Source: Roseobacter sp. MH60115
GTDB taxonomy: Bacteria > Pseudomonadota > Alphaproteobacteria > Rhodobacterales > Rhodobacteraceae
DNA: 64,000 nt
Assembly (NCBI RefSeq): GCF_015644665.1
Contig: NZ_JADOBQ010000004.1
Location: 193,501 to 257,500, forward strand
Direction: 5' to 3'
Shown: positions 44,846 through 54,701 of the stretch, in pieces
Position numbering within the stretch: the stretch's first letter is position 1
Layout of the letters: each line of letters begins with the position of its first letter
Made by a program: the position numbers and the translations under genes
Notes under the pieces: generated by a model
What the model was told of the DNA's origin: nothing
The model's input: only the letters and a program-made list of their open reading frames with translations
Databases searched by the model: none

Positions 44846-45690
44846 GCGACACTCAAAAAGCCCCGGCAAAGATTCCCCTGGCCGGGGTCATCGGCGCGCC
44901 GATTGCGCATTCCAAATCTCCGCAACTGCATCGTCACTGGCTGAACAAGCATTATGTCAGAGGCTTCTACGTGCCCATGGATGTCAGCGCGCGGGATCTG
45001 CGCGATGTGCTGATGACCCTGCCCAAGGCTGGATTTGTCGGCGTGAACGTGACCATCCCGCATAAAGAGGCGGTTCTGGACATCGCTGATCTGATCACCG
45101 ACCGCGCGACCCTAATCGGGGCGGCCAACACGCTGATTTTCCGAGAAGACGGCAAGATACATGCGGACAATACGGATGGGTATGGTTTTCTCGAAAACCT
45201 GAAAGCAGGCGCGCCCGACTGGCAGCCGACGCAGGGCCGGGCAGCACTGCTGGGGGCGGGTGGCGCTGCGCGCGCGGTAATCGCGTCTTTGCTCGAAGCA
45301 GGGGTGCCGGAAATTCTGCTCTCCAACCGCACCCGCGTCCGGGCGGAGAAACTGCAGGCGGATTTTGGCAATCGGATCACCGTCGTGGATTGGGTGCAGG
45401 CGGGCAACATGCTCGAAGACGCCAGCCTTGTGGTGAATACGTCATCCCTTGGCATGGTGGGCAAGCCGGAGATGCGGGTGCCGCTGGATGGGTTGCGCAA
45501 ATCCACCATCGTAACGGATCTCGTCTATACGCCGCTGAAAACCAGATTGCTGGAAGTCGCTGAGGAAAAGGGCTGCGTCACGGTCGATGGGCTGGGGATG
45601 TTGCTGCATCAGGCGGTGCCGGGATTTGAACGCTGGTTCGGTCCCCGCCCCGAGGTGGATGACGAAGCGCGCCAGGCGGTGCTGCGCTGA
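44842..45690 (+). CDS. aroE: Shikimate dehydrogenase
   Basis: 282 residues; NADPH-dependent reduction of 3-dehydroshikimate in aromatic amino acid synthesis. Substrate-binding S-K-S (IAHSKSPQLH), the catalytic Lys in NVTIPHKEAV, Asp in DNTDGYGF, and the cofactor loop GAGGAARAV with downstream NRT are all in place. Coupled to maf by ATGA and to coaE by a 1-base overlap (TGATG). Confidence 0.95.
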   Translation: MSDTQKAPAKIPLAGVIGAPIAHSKSPQLHRHWLNKHYVRGFYVPMDVSARDLRDVLMTLPKAGFVGVNVTIPHKEAVLDIADLITDRATLIGAANTLIFREDGKIHADNTDGYGFLENLKAGAPDWQPTQGRAALLGAGGAARAVIASLLEAGVPEILLSNRTRVRAEKLQADFGNRITVVDWVQAGNMLEDASLVVNTSSLGMVGKPEMRVPLDGLRKSTIVTDLVYTPLKTRLLEVAEEKGCVTVDGLGMLLHQAVPGFERWFGPRPEVDDEARQAVLR

Positions 45691-46280
45691 TGTTTCGATT
45701 GGGGCTGACCGGCTCGATCGGGATGGGCAAGACCACCACCGCGCAGATGTTTGTGGATGAAGGCTGTGCGCTGTGGGATGCGGATGCCGCCGTGCATCGG
45801 CTCTATGCCAAAGGTGGCGCGGCTGTGGCTCCAATCCGAAAAATCTTCCCGGACGCGATTCAGGACGATGCGATCTCTCGCGATGCGCTGCGCAGGATTG
45901 TCGGTGCGGACCCAGACGCCTTGCAAAAAATCGAGGCCGTGGTGCATCCACTGGTCGCCGCAGATCGCGCAGAATTCGTCGAGACGGCGGATGCCGAAAT
46001 TATCGTTTTCGACATCCCCTTGCTGTTTGAAACCGGTGGCGATGCGCAGATGGACGCCGTCGCCTGCGTGTCCATTCCGCCGGAAATTCAGGAACAGCGG
46101 GTGTTGGCACGCGGCACCATGACCCGCGCCGATTTCGAAAAAATCCGCGCCAAACAGATGTCGAACGCCGAAAAATGTGCCCGGTCCGATTTTGTGATCA
46201 TGACAGACACGGTTGAACATGCCCGCGCGCAGGTTCAGGATGTGGTCAGGCAGATCAGGGAAAGAATACGCGATGCGTGA
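45690..46280 (+). CDS. coaE: Dephospho-CoA kinase
   Basis: 196 residues; last step of CoA synthesis. P-loop GLTGSIGMGKTTTA at the N-terminus, WDADAAVHRLY, and the lid region with RADFEKIRAKQMSNAEK. Starts on the last base of the aroE stop and overlaps dnaQ by 8 bp. Confidence 0.95.
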   Translation: MFRLGLTGSIGMGKTTTAQMFVDEGCALWDADAAVHRLYAKGGAAVAPIRKIFPDAIQDDAISRDALRRIVGADPDALQKIEAVVHPLVAADRAEFVETADAEIIVFDIPLLFETGGDAQMDAVACVSIPPEIQEQRVLARGTMTRADFEKIRAKQMSNAEKCARSDFVIMTDTVEHARAQVQDVVRQIRERIRDA

Positions 46281-46959
46281 GGTAGTGCTCGACACGGAAA
46301 CCACCGGTTTTGATCCGGAAACCGGCGACAGGATTGTCGAGATCGGGGCGGTGGAACTGATGGGCCACATGGCCACGGGCAAGACCTACCATCAGTACAT
46401 CAACCCCGAACGCAGCATGCCCGAAGAGGCCTTTCAGGTGCATGGGTTGGGCGATGATTTTCTGCGCGACAAACCGAAATTCGCGCAGGTGGGTCAGGCG
46501 TTTCTGGACTTCATTGGCGATGCAAAGCTGGTGATCCACAATGCGTCTTTCGACATCAAGTTCTTGAATGCGGAGCTGAAATGGATGGGGCTGCCGCAAA
46601 TTCCGTGGGAACAGGCCATCGATACGCTGGAGATTGCACGCAAACGCTTTCCCGGCTCGCCTGCCTCCCTCGATGCGCTGTGCCGGCGGTTCAATATCGA
46701 CAATTCATCGCGGACGCTGCACGGCGCCTTGCTCGACAGTGAAATTCTGGCTGAGGTCTATCTGGAACTGATCGGCGGGCGGCAGCCGGATTTTGGCCTG
46801 TCGACCGCGTCGCAGAACACCACAGGGGCCGGTGGCGAGGAATGGACCCCGCGCCCGCGGTCGGTGCCGCTCAAATCCCGGATTTCGGAAGAGGAAGCCG
46901 CCGCCCATACCGACTTCGTGGCGAAACTGGGCGACGATGCAGTGTGGTTGAAAGCCTGA
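46273..46959 (+). CDS. dnaQ: DNA polymerase III epsilon subunit (proofreading 3'-5' exonuclease)
   Basis: 228 residues from the ATG at 46273 (AGGGAAAG upstream). DEDDh exonuclease with Exo I VLDTETTGFDPE, Exo II HNASFDIKFL, and Exo III HGALLDSEILAEVY. The C-terminal tail after about 185 is the linker and polymerase-binding region. Overlaps coaE by 8 bp; converges on secB with a 3-bp gap. Confidence 0.95.
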   Translation: MREVVLDTETTGFDPETGDRIVEIGAVELMGHMATGKTYHQYINPERSMPEEAFQVHGLGDDFLRDKPKFAQVGQAFLDFIGDAKLVIHNASFDIKFLNAELKWMGLPQIPWEQAIDTLEIARKRFPGSPASLDALCRRFNIDNSSRTLHGALLDSEILAEVYLELIGGRQPDFGLSTASQNTTGAGGEEWTPRPRSVPLKSRISEEEAAAHTDFVAKLGDDAVWLKA

Positions 46960-46962
46960 GGC

Positions 46963-47448
46963 TCAGGCGTCCATCTTGGGCTGGTCTTCGGAGTCGGATT
47001 TACGCCGCGCCAGCTCGTTCCGGTAAAGCGACAGGAAGTCGATGTTTTCCAGGTTCAGCGGCGGGAAGCCACCGTCGCGGGTCACATCGCTGACCACGCG
47101 GCGCAGGAACGGGAAGATCATCCGCGGGCATTCGATCAGCAGGAACGGGTGCAGCTGGTCCTCGGGCACATTGTCGATGCTGAAGATCCCGGCGTAGTCA
47201 ATTTCGAGCACAAAAAGCGTGGCATCGCCATCCTTGGCCTTGGACGTCACATTCAGCTTGATCGAGCTCTCGTACTGACCTTCGGTGCTGCGCTTTTTCG
47301 CATCCAGATTGACCTGAACCTGAACGTCCGGGGTCACATCGGCAGGCGCACCCTTTTGCGCCATGATGTTTTCAAACGACATGTCACGAATGAATTGTCC
47401 AAGAACGCGCATCTGCGGTCCTTGCGGTTGTGCTTCGGCTTCAGCCAT
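46963..47448 (-). CDS. secB: Protein-export chaperone SecB
   Basis: 161 residues, GGAGACC before the ATG. SecB tetramers keep preproteins unfolded and deliver them to SecA. Motifs QFIRDMSFEN, YAGIFSIDNVPEDQLHPFLLIECPRMIFPFLRRVVSDVTRDGGFPPL are characteristic. Acidic C-terminal tail as usual. Confidence 0.95.
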   Translation of the reverse strand: MAEAEAQPQGPQMRVLGQFIRDMSFENIMAQKGAPADVTPDVQVQVNLDAKKRSTEGQYESSIKLNVTSKAKDGDATLFVLEIDYAGIFSIDNVPEDQLHPFLLIECPRMIFPFLRRVVSDVTRDGGFPPLNLENIDFLSLYRNELARRKSDSEDQPKMDA

Positions 47449-47507
47449 CGAGGTCTCCTAGCGTGAATATGAAATCAGGCGAGCCTTACCAGCTTGGCCC
47501 TGGGTTC

Positions 47508-47978
47508 TCAATGGTCGGTCCACTTGGACGGGCGGCTCACCCGATCCCGATCCGGCTGGACCTCGGAATACTCGCCATCGATGATGTCGCCCCGCGCCGG
47601 TCTGCGTGCCGGGCCTGTCTCGAAGGTCTGAACCTTGATGCGCGCCCGAATGGCCTTGAAGAGCGCAATGCGGACGGCGGGGACCAGCAGCAAAAAGCCG
47701 ACAGCATCGGTGAAAAACCCCGGTGTCAGCAGCAGAGCGCCGGAAAACAGGATCATCGCGCCATGCACCAAGGGCTCCGTCGGGTCCCGCAGATCGGAGA
47801 AGGAGGACTTGAGTTGACTGAGCGCCAGGACACCCTGATTGCGTACCAGCCACGTGCCCGCAATGGCCGTCAGCACCACCGTCACCAGGGTCCAGCCGAG
47901 CCCGATGGCACCGCCGATTTGGATGAACAGCGTGATTTCAATCAGTGGTACCGCAAGAAAAGCGATAAATAGCCACAT
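47508..47978 (-). CDS. fxsA: FxsA family membrane protein
   Basis: 156 residues from the ATG at 47978 (AAAGGACG upstream). Two hydrophobic hairpins (LFIAFLAVPLIEITLFIQIGG and the GALLLTPGFFTDAVGFLLLVP region) are the FxsA hallmark, followed by a soluble tail. FxsA affects F-exclusion of phage T7 in E. coli when overproduced; the normal role is unknown. It is divergent to the Tim44-like gene and lies 60 bp upstream of secB. Confidence 0.9.
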   Translation of the reverse strand: MWLFIAFLAVPLIEITLFIQIGGAIGLGWTLVTVVLTAIAGTWLVRNQGVLALSQLKSSFSDLRDPTEPLVHGAMILFSGALLLTPGFFTDAVGFLLLVPAVRIALFKAIRARIKVQTFETGPARRPARGDIIDGEYSEVQPDRDRVSRPSKWTDH

Positions 47979-48083
47979 TTTGGTACGTCCTTTCGTGGAG
48001 CGCGGAGTGGACTTGCGCAGGCCCGACACCTACATAAGGGGGATATACGCGTGTTTCCATGATTTACCCCACATGAGGTCCCT

Positions 48084-48743
48084 ATGAATTCGTCCTTGAT
48101 ACAGCTTTTGGTGCTGGCCGGCATCGCTGTTTTTCTGATTCTGCGACTCAAGAACGTGTTGGGGACACGGGAAGGGTTTGAACAGCAACCCTTGCCAAAG
48201 CCTCAAGCGCGCGAACGGTCCGGCCCCGATTTCGAAGTGATCGAGGGGGGTCCCGACCTTGATATCGTGGATCACGTGGATGAGGACAGCGACGCGGCCA
48301 AGGCGCTGGCGTCGATGAAACGGGTTGAGCCATCGTTCAATGTGACGGATTTTCTGGGCGGTGCGCGCAGCGCCTACGAGATGATTGTCATGGGATATGA
48401 GAAGGGCGAGCTTTCCGACATCCAGCCCTTTCTGGCCGAGGACATTTACGAATCCTTTGTCGATGGCATTGCCGTACGTGAGGATCAGGGGCTGACGGTG
48501 GAATCGACCTTCATCGGTGTGCGCGAGCTGAAGCTGATGGATGCCACGTTTGATGACGCCACGCAGGAAGCCGAACTGACGATCCGCTTTGTTGCCGAAC
48601 TCACCTCCGTTGTGCGCAACGCCGAGGGTGAAATCGTCGATGGCGATCCCAAGGAGATCAAGCGGCAGAAAGACACATGGGCCTTTGCCCGCGATATGGG
48701 GTCGGATGATCCGAATTGGCTGCTTGTTTCCACGGACGCATGA
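48084..48743 (+). CDS. Tim44/TimA-like domain membrane-anchored protein
   Basis: 219 residues: one N-terminal transmembrane helix (LIQLLVLAGIAVFLILRL), a variable charged linker, then a Tim44-like domain (from about 85: FNVTDFLGGARSAYEMIVMGYEKGE to the end). The family is the bacterial relative of the mitochondrial import component Tim44; in bacteria its role in the inner membrane is only poorly known. The TGA overlaps the mltA start. Confidence 0.85.
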   Translation: MNSSLIQLLVLAGIAVFLILRLKNVLGTREGFEQQPLPKPQARERSGPDFEVIEGGPDLDIVDHVDEDSDAAKALASMKRVEPSFNVTDFLGGARSAYEMIVMGYEKGELSDIQPFLAEDIYESFVDGIAVREDQGLTVESTFIGVRELKLMDATFDDATQEAELTIRFVAELTSVVRNAEGEIVDGDPKEIKRQKDTWAFARDMGSDDPNWLLVSTDA

Positions 48744-49777
48744 AGCCTGCCCTTGCGGCTGTGCTTTTCGCCGGGATGCTCTCCATGATCAGCCCCGCCA
48801 ATGCTGAGACGCGCATAGAGGTTCTATCCTTCGATGATCTCGATGGGTGGGCGCGGGATGATCACGCCGCCGCTTTCGAGACCTTTCGCAACACCTGCCA
48901 GGACATGGATGACCCGGATTGGCGCGCGGTCTGCGCCTATGCGACGTCGGACCCTGATCCGAAATCCTTCTTTGAGCTTCTGTTCCGTCCGGTTCTCATC
49001 GAGGATGGGGAGCCAGCCCTTTTCACCGGGTATTTCGAGCCCGAACTGAATGGCGCGCGCCAGCCGACAGGGCGCTACCGCTATCCGCTCTACGCGATGC
49101 CGCCCGAGGCAAAGGATACAGCGCGCTGGTATTCGCGCCGCCAAATCCTGGAGGGGCAAGTGCTGGAAGGACGCGGGCTGGAGATTGCCTGGGTCGATGA
49201 TCCGGTGGAGCTGTTCTTTCTGCAGATTCAGGGCTCGGGCCGGGTGAACCTGCCGGGCGGTGGCAAGCTGCGCGTCGGCTATGCCGGGGCCAATGGGCAC
49301 ACATATCGGTCCATCGGGGCAGAACTTGTCCGGCGCGGCACCTATGCCGCCCATCAGGTCAGCGCCGATGTGATCAAGAACTGGGTACGGCGCAACCCGG
49401 CGGCGGGCCGCGAGCTATTGTTTCATAACCCGTCTTACGTATTCTTCCGTGAAGTAAGCGAAGTGCCGGCAGACAAGGGTCCGCTTGGCGCCATGAACCG
49501 GTCGGTCACGCCGATGCGTACCATTGCGGTCGATCCGTCTTTTGTGCCGCTGGGCGCGCCGGTCTGGATCGAGAAAGACGGCAAGAAACCCCTGCGCCGC
49601 CTGATGATCGCGCAGGATACCGGCTCGGCGATCAAAGGGGCGCAACGCGCGGACGTGTTTTTTGGCACAGGTGACAGGGCCGGGCGTGCGGCGGGCAAGT
49701 TGAAAGACCCCGGACGCATGGTTGTCCTGCTGCCGATCCAGCGCGCCTTTGCCATGGCGCCGGAGGGCGCGCTGTGA
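48740..49777 (+). CDS. mltA: Membrane-bound lytic murein transglycosylase A
   Basis: 345 residues from the ATG at 48740 with a Sec signal peptide (AVLFAGMLSMISPANA, cut near residue 22). The MltA/3D fold shows FTGYFEPELNGARQP, FFLQIQGSGRVNLPGG, and the 3D-domain aspartates in LMIAQDTGSAIKGAQRADVFFG. It cleaves glycan strands to 1,6-anhydro ends in the periplasm. No lipobox is seen. Overlaps both neighbours by 4 bp. Confidence 0.92.
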   Translation: MKPALAAVLFAGMLSMISPANAETRIEVLSFDDLDGWARDDHAAAFETFRNTCQDMDDPDWRAVCAYATSDPDPKSFFELLFRPVLIEDGEPALFTGYFEPELNGARQPTGRYRYPLYAMPPEAKDTARWYSRRQILEGQVLEGRGLEIAWVDDPVELFFLQIQGSGRVNLPGGGKLRVGYAGANGHTYRSIGAELVRRGTYAAHQVSADVIKNWVRRNPAAGRELLFHNPSYVFFREVSEVPADKGPLGAMNRSVTPMRTIAVDPSFVPLGAPVWIEKDGKKPLRRLMIAQDTGSAIKGAQRADVFFGTGDRAGRAAGKLKDPGRMVVLLPIQRAFAMAPEGAL

Positions 49778-50370
49778 CACGGCGCAAACTCTCCGCCGAA
49801 GAAGCAGCGCTTTGGCGGAAAGTGACGGAGAGAACCGAGGCCCTCGAACAGCGCCAGACCTTTGATCCCGCCGCCTTTGCGCCCCAGCCGAAACCCAAGC
49901 GTGCCGATCCCCCGAATCCGGACTTTGGCAAGCTGGCAAAGAGTTTCCCGCCCAAGCCGGAACCGCGCAAGACCAGCTTCAACCTGACACCGTCCCTGCC
50001 CGACCGTTTGCGCAATGCGCCGGTGCAGATGGATCAGAAAACCTTTGGCAAGATGAAACGGGGCAAGCTGAAACCCGAAGGACGCATCGACCTGCATGGC
50101 ATGACCCTGGACCGCGCCCATGCGGCGCTGACCAAGTTCATCCTCTCCGGCCATGCATCGGGTAAACGATTGGTGCTGGTCATCACGGGCAAGGGCAAAA
50201 ACCGCGATGAAGGGGGCCCGATCCCGGTACGTCACGGGGTTTTGCGCCATCAGGTGCCGCAATGGCTGAGCGCGCCGCCGCTGGCCTTCGCCGTGATGCA
50301 GGTCAGCGAGGCGCATATCAGCCACGGCGGCGGCGGCGCCTATTACGTCTATCTCAGGCGCCAGCGCTAG
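49774..50370 (+). CDS. Smr-domain protein
   Basis: 198 residues with a GTG start at 49774 overlapping the mltA stop. A proline- and lysine-rich N-terminal half is followed by an Smr domain from about 105 (IDLHGMTLDRAH, LVLVITGKGKN, and GGAYYVYLRR). Smr proteins carry nicking endonuclease activity; the small stand-alone type is uncharacterised. Its end overlaps the MFS gene end by 17 bp. Confidence 0.88.
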   Translation: MTRRKLSAEEAALWRKVTERTEALEQRQTFDPAAFAPQPKPKRADPPNPDFGKLAKSFPPKPEPRKTSFNLTPSLPDRLRNAPVQMDQKTFGKMKRGKLKPEGRIDLHGMTLDRAHAALTKFILSGHASGKRLVLVITGKGKNRDEGGPIPVRHGVLRHQVPQWLSAPPLAFAVMQVSEAHISHGGGGAYYVYLRRQR

Positions 50371-51580
50371 GTAGATCGCGCTGGTATCGCAGAATGCCCA
50401 CGGTGGCGAGCGCCGCGCCTACGAGGTAGAACCCGGCGTAAGGGATCATCTGCTGCGGAAAGGTGATACCATAATCGATCAGCGCTCCGCTGATCCCCGG
50501 TCCGATGGCGGAGCCAAAAACCATAAAGGCCGCGGCTGCCGCTTTGATCGCCCCAAGGTTTCGCGTGCCGTAAAACACTGGCCAAAACGCTGTGATGGCT
50601 GTGCCATGCATGCCCTGTCCGATTCCAAAGATCATAAGGCCGATACCGGCGGCAAAGAGGGTATCGGCAAGGCTGAGCACGGCGAAGGCCAGTGCGAAGG
50701 GCAAAAGCTGGAAGGGCAGAACGCGTGTCACCCCAAAGCGGTCTACGGCCCAGCCCGTCAGGAAGGTAAAGACGATCATCGACAGAGTCAGGAGCGGCAA
50801 AAGCGAAACGAAAGCCGTCAGGCTCCAACCCTTCACCTCTGTCAAATGAACCAGCTGAAAGAAAAGCGCCGTCCCCCAGACCGGTGGACCGACCATCAGG
50901 GGGATGAGCAGGTAAAAGAGCGGATGCCGCAACACCTCGATCCGCGTCCAGTGCCGGTCCGCCATCCCAAGGCTTGTGCTGCTTTCGGCAAGCGATTGTG
51001 GGGTGCGTTCCCGCCGCAACAGGCTCTGGATCACGGGGATGGTCAGCGCGACCAACACAGCCGCCACAATCCACAAGGTCCGCCACTCCGCGATGGCGAG
51101 CAGTGCGACAAAGAAGATCGGCAGCACCGCTTGCCCAACCGCAAAACCCATGGAGGCAATCGAGATCGCGCGCCCCCGCGCGGCGACAAACCAGCGGGAC
51201 ATGGCGATATAGGCAAGCTCGGACATAATGCCCTGTCCAAGCAGTCGCAGCACATAGATGGTGAGGATGAGAGCGACCCATCCCCGCGCGGCGGTCATGG
51301 CGAGGCAGGCAAGCGCCAACAGCACCATCACGCCCAGAGATAGATTGCGGACCCGGAACCGGTCCGTCAGCACGCCCGCCCAGATCATTGTCACCGCAGA
51401 CAGCGTCGTGCCCAGGGTGTAGAGCCCACCCCACTGCCCGTCAGTCAGGCCGAAGTCGCGCATGATATTCCCGGCGAAGAGCGCGATGAAAAACGTCTGC
51501 CCGTAGGAGGAGGTGAACGACAACAGAAACCCTGCCAGCAGGAAAAGCCGGTTGTCGATCAGGAAGCGGATGTAACCCAT
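50354..51580 (-). CDS. MFS transporter
   Basis: 408 residues, twelve predicted transmembrane helices. The loop 2-3 motif is DRFRVRNLSLG, a variant of the MFS motif GxxxDRxxR. NIMRDFGLTDGQWGGLYTLGTTLSA is typical of the oxalate/formate or nitrate/sugar-like subfamilies. Substrate unknown. No regulator or enzyme gene is adjacent that would hint at one; hslU begins 39 bp upstream on the same strand. Confidence 0.85.
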   Translation of the reverse strand: MGYIRFLIDNRLFLLAGFLLSFTSSYGQTFFIALFAGNIMRDFGLTDGQWGGLYTLGTTLSAVTMIWAGVLTDRFRVRNLSLGVMVLLALACLAMTAARGWVALILTIYVLRLLGQGIMSELAYIAMSRWFVAARGRAISIASMGFAVGQAVLPIFFVALLAIAEWRTLWIVAAVLVALTIPVIQSLLRRERTPQSLAESSTSLGMADRHWTRIEVLRHPLFYLLIPLMVGPPVWGTALFFQLVHLTEVKGWSLTAFVSLLPLLTLSMIVFTFLTGWAVDRFGVTRVLPFQLLPFALAFAVLSLADTLFAAGIGLMIFGIGQGMHGTAITAFWPVFYGTRNLGAIKAAAAAFMVFGSAIGPGISGALIDYGITFPQQMIPYAGFYLVGAALATVGILRYQRDLPSAGA

Positions 51581-51618
51581 ACGCCTGATGTCGCAGGCGC
51601 ATGGGCGAAAGGGAAGCG

Positions 51619-52923
51619 CTAAAGCACGTAGCGGCTGATATCCGTCGATTTCGTCAGTGCGCCGAGGTTCTTGTCGACAAATGAGGCATCGACGACAACT
51701 TCGTCACCCGCCCGGTCCGGGGCGTTGAACGACAGCTCCTCGAACACCCGTTCCATCACGGTATAAAGCCGCCGCGCCCCGATGTTTTCCACGGACTGGT
51801 TCACATCCGCCGCGATTTTCGCAAGGGCTGCGATCCCTTCGGGCTCAAACCGGACATTGACCTGTTCGGTGCCCATGAGGGCGGTGTACTGCAGGGTCAG
51901 CGCATTGTCGGTTTCCGTCAGGATACGCACGAAATCCTCTTCCGTCAGGGCGCGCAGTTCCACCCGGATCGGCAGGCGGCCTTGAAGCTCGGGCAGCAGG
52001 TCCGATGGTTTGGCGATGTGGAACGCACCCGACGCAATGAAGAGCACATGATCGGTTTTCACCGGCCCGTGTTTGGTGCTGACGGTGGTGCCTTCGATCA
52101 GCGGCAACAGATCGCGTTGCACGCCTTCGCGGCTGACATCGCCGCCGCGCGCATCCGAGCGGGCACAGACCTTGTCGATCTCATCCAGAAACACGATGCC
52201 GTTCTGTTCCACCGCCTCGATGGCGGCCTTGGTCACGGTCTCATCGTCCAGCAGCTTGTCCGCTTCCTCGCCGATCAGCACATCATAGCTTTCGGCCACG
52301 GACAGGCGCTTGCGTGTTGTACGGTTACCCATCGCCTTGCCGAAAATATCGCCGAGATTCATCATGCCCATCCCGCCGGGCTGGCCGGGAATATCCATCA
52401 TCGGGAAGGGGTTGGAGGTATCGGCCACGTCGAGATCGATCATCTCGTTGTCCAGCTCCCCCGCTTTCAGCTTCTTGCGGAACATCTCGCGGGTGCCTTC
52501 GCGGGCATCGGCACCGGCAATCGCATCGATCACCCGTTCCTCGGCGGCGTGGCGGGCATTGGCTTTTACATCCTCGCGCATGTAATCGCGGGTCATGGCA
52601 ATGGCGCTGTCCACCAGATCGCGGATGATCTGCTCCACATCGCGCCCGACATAGCCCACTTCTGTGAATTTCGTCGCCTCGACCTTGAGGAAAGGCGCGC
52701 GGGCCAGTTTCGCCAACCGGCGGCTGATCTCGGTTTTACCGACACCCGTGGGGCCAATCATCAGGATATTCTTGGGATAGACCTCGTCCCGCAGATCATC
52801 GGCCAGCTGTTTGCGCCGCCAGCGGTTGCGCAGCGCCACGGCGACCGCGCGTTTGGCGTCTTTCTGCCCGATGATGAAACGGTCGAGCTCGGAGACGATC
52901 TCGCGGGGCGTCAGGTCAGTCAT
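51619..52923 (-). CDS. hslU: ATP-dependent protease ATPase subunit HslU
   Basis: 434 residues, AAA+ unfoldase of the HslUV protease. Walker [16 protein letters not shown]; pore motif [10 protein letters not shown]; Walker [12 protein letters not shown]; the I domain is in between, and the sensor-2 region is [15 protein letters not shown]. Start overlaps the polytopic membrane gene by ATGA, separating it from hslV by 1.08 kb. Confidence 0.96.
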   Translation of the reverse strand: MTDLTPREIVSELDRFIIGQKDAKRAVAVALRNRWRRKQLADDLRDEVYPKNILMIGPTGVGKTEISRRLAKLARAPFLKVEATKFTEVGYVGRDVEQIIRDLVDSAIAMTRDYMREDVKANARHAAEERVIDAIAGADAREGTREMFRKKLKAGELDNEMIDLDVADTSNPFPMMDIPGQPGGMGMMNLGDIFGKAMGNRTTRKRLSVAESYDVLIGEEADKLLDDETVTKAAIEAVEQNGIVFLDEIDKVCARSDARGGDVSREGVQRDLLPLIEGTTVSTKHGPVKTDHVLFIASGAFHIAKPSDLLPELQGRLPIRVELRALTEEDFVRILTETDNALTLQYTALMGTEQVNVRFEPEGIAALAKIAADVNQSVENIGARRLYTVMERVFEELSFNAPDRAGDEVVVDASFVDKNLGALTKSTDISRYVL

Positions 52924-54002
52924 TGGAAAACCTTTGTCACATGTGAAGGGGGCAACCGATGCAGCGGGATGAAGCCCGGCAACAGGGCCAGCAGACGGGC
53001 GCGGATCGCTTCCCAGCGTGCGCCGAGGAAAAGCAGAACCACACCGAGGAAGAAGACGGTATAGACGGCGCCGTCCCCTTCGAAAATCGTGGTGGTGAGG
53101 ATCACCGTGTAGCCGATGGCGGCAATCAGAAACGATCGGCGGTCGATGATGATGGCGACCAGCGCAATGAGCATCAACACGGCAATCAGCGTGGTATCGG
53201 CCCAGCTGCCTTCGCGGTCAAGCAGGGTAAGCGCAAGCGTGTTCACCAGGGCGGGTGCGGCCACCACATGCAGCCAGAACCCGTTTGCCGCGCGCCGCGT
53301 GACCCGGTGCGGATCAGACATGTCGAACGTCATCGCAATGGCAAAGACCACAAGGCCCAGGGCCAGCGTGATCCATGCAAACGGGCCCCCGGCGGAGAGC
53401 AGGAAGAGCTCTTCAATCGATTGGGGCGAACCGCTGCTGTTCCCCGCGATCAGAAGGGCGACCCCGAAAGCCGCAAGCGCGATGAGCGCCAGTGCAAAAG
53501 GGACGCGGAAGCGGAACCAGTAGAGAAGCAGCGCGATGGTTGCGAGCGCGAAGGGTAGTGGCAGGCTGCTGTTATCACCCTGCGCCACCATCAGGATTTC
53601 CGAAAAGGCCCCCGCCAGCCCGTAGGCGGCGTTGATGGCAAAGAGGATGGCCAGTGCGATGGCTGGCGCGACCATACGGCGGCGGCGGATGAAGTATTCC
53701 GACAGCAGCCATAGCACGACGGCGGCCGCGAGGCTGGAGGTGATCAGCGTCTGCCTTGTGTCGAGCGGGTCATTGGCAATCCCGAAGGTGACAATGCCGA
53801 TCCAGCCGAATGCGAGGATCACCATGCCGACCACGATGAAAATCTCGTTGAAGCCTTTGAAGAGTTCGAAAGGTTCGTCGCCCGGTGCCAGGTTTTCGCG
53901 CGCACCACTGCGGCTATGCGCAAGGCTCATCAACGCCGCGGCCTGCGCTTCGGTCACGATTCCCGCGCTGACGGACGCCCGGAGATCGTCTTTGTCAATC
54001 AT
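52920..54002 (-). CDS. Polytopic membrane protein between hslV and hslU, function unknown
   Basis: 360 residues. An N-terminal soluble region (about 50 residues; [27 protein letters not shown]) then about ten hydrophobic segments, for example [22 protein letters not shown] and [12 protein letters not shown] do not recognise the family; there are no obvious transporter motifs. It overlaps both hslV and hslU by 4 bp, so its translation is probably coupled to both. A role in membrane quality control with the protease is only a guess from position. Confidence 0.8.
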   Translation of the reverse strand: MIDKDDLRASVSAGIVTEAQAAALMSLAHSRSGARENLAPGDEPFELFKGFNEIFIVVGMVILAFGWIGIVTFGIANDPLDTRQTLITSSLAAAVVLWLLSEYFIRRRRMVAPAIALAILFAINAAYGLAGAFSEILMVAQGDNSSLPLPFALATIALLLYWFRFRVPFALALIALAAFGVALLIAGNSSGSPQSIEELFLLSAGGPFAWITLALGLVVFAIAMTFDMSDPHRVTRRAANGFWLHVVAAPALVNTLALTLLDREGSWADTTLIAVLMLIALVAIIIDRRSFLIAAIGYTVILTTTIFEGDGAVYTVFFLGVVLLFLGARWEAIRARLLALLPGFIPLHRLPPSHVTKVFQ

Positions 54003-54556
54003 GCGCTGATTTTCTCCACGGTCAGGTTGCCGTTGGTATAGACACAGATATCGGCGGCAATCGCCATGGCGTCGCGGGCGACCTCTTCGGCGGATCGGTC
54101 GCTGTCCATCAACCCGCGTGCGGCGGCGAGCGCAAAGTTTCCGCCCGACCCGATGGCCGCCACATCATGTTCAGGTTCCAGCACGTCACCCGCACCGGTG
54201 ATGACAAAGATATCCTTGCCATCGGAAACGATCAGCATCGCTTCGAGCTTTTGCAGGTATTTGTCCGTGCGCCAGTCCTTGGCCAGATCGACGCTGGCAC
54301 GCGCCAGTTGACCTGGTGTTGCTTCCAGCTTGGCCTCCAGCCGTTCCAGCAGGGTAAAGGCATCCGCGGTGGACCCGGCAAACCCGGCCACGACATCAAA
54401 CCCGCCGGGGCTCAGCCTGCGCACCTTGCGCGCCGTGCCCTTGATCACCGTCTGCCCGAGAGAGACCTGACCGTCACCGGCAATCACGACCTCACCGGCC
54501 TTTTTCACCCCGATGATCGTCGTCCCATGCCATCCGGGGAAATCGTCCTGTGCCAT
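53999..54556 (-). CDS. hslV: ATP-dependent protease peptidase subunit HslV
   Basis: 185 residues with AAGGAG before the ATG. The N-terminal threonine is exposed after processing [11 protein letters not shown] to give Thr12 (TTIIGVKK); the nucleophile is the usual HslV Thr. [24 protein letters not shown] is the family signature. Forms a double hexamer with HslU. Candidate promoter upstream (54582-54610). Confidence 0.96.
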   Translation of the reverse strand: MAQDDFPGWHGTTIIGVKKAGEVVIAGDGQVSLGQTVIKGTARKVRRLSPGGFDVVAGFAGSTADAFTLLERLEAKLEATPGQLARASVDLAKDWRTDKYLQKLEAMLIVSDGKDIFVITGAGDVLEPEHDVAAIGSGGNFALAAARGLMDSDRSAEEVARDAMAIAADICVYTNGNLTVEKISA

Positions 54557-54581
54557 TCTGGTCTCCTTTCGCGTGCTGCTC

Positions 54582-54610
54582 TATATGGCCTGCGCTCTTT
54601 GAGGGTACAA
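54582..54610 (-). promoter_or_regulatory. Candidate promoter of hslV
   Basis: On the minus strand TTGTAC (54610-54605) and CATATA (54587-54582) are 17 nt apart, 26 bp before the ATG. The extended elements CCCTTGTAC and GGCCATATA partly resemble a heat-shock promoter. Confidence 0.45.
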
Positions 54611-54647
54611 GGGCGCGCAAAGGCGCATTGGCGGATTGCCGGGCATG

Positions 54648-54673
54648 AAAAAGGGCGCCCGATCCGGACGCCC
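54648..54673 (-). terminator. Intrinsic terminator after trxA
   Basis: Minus strand GGGCGTCC-GGATC-GGGCGCCC forms an 8-bp stem (one G-U) followed by TTTTT, 28 bp after the trxA stop and upstream of hslV. Confidence 0.88.
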
Positions 54674-54701
54674 ATCTCATCTGCAGATCACTTAGCCGGG
54701 A

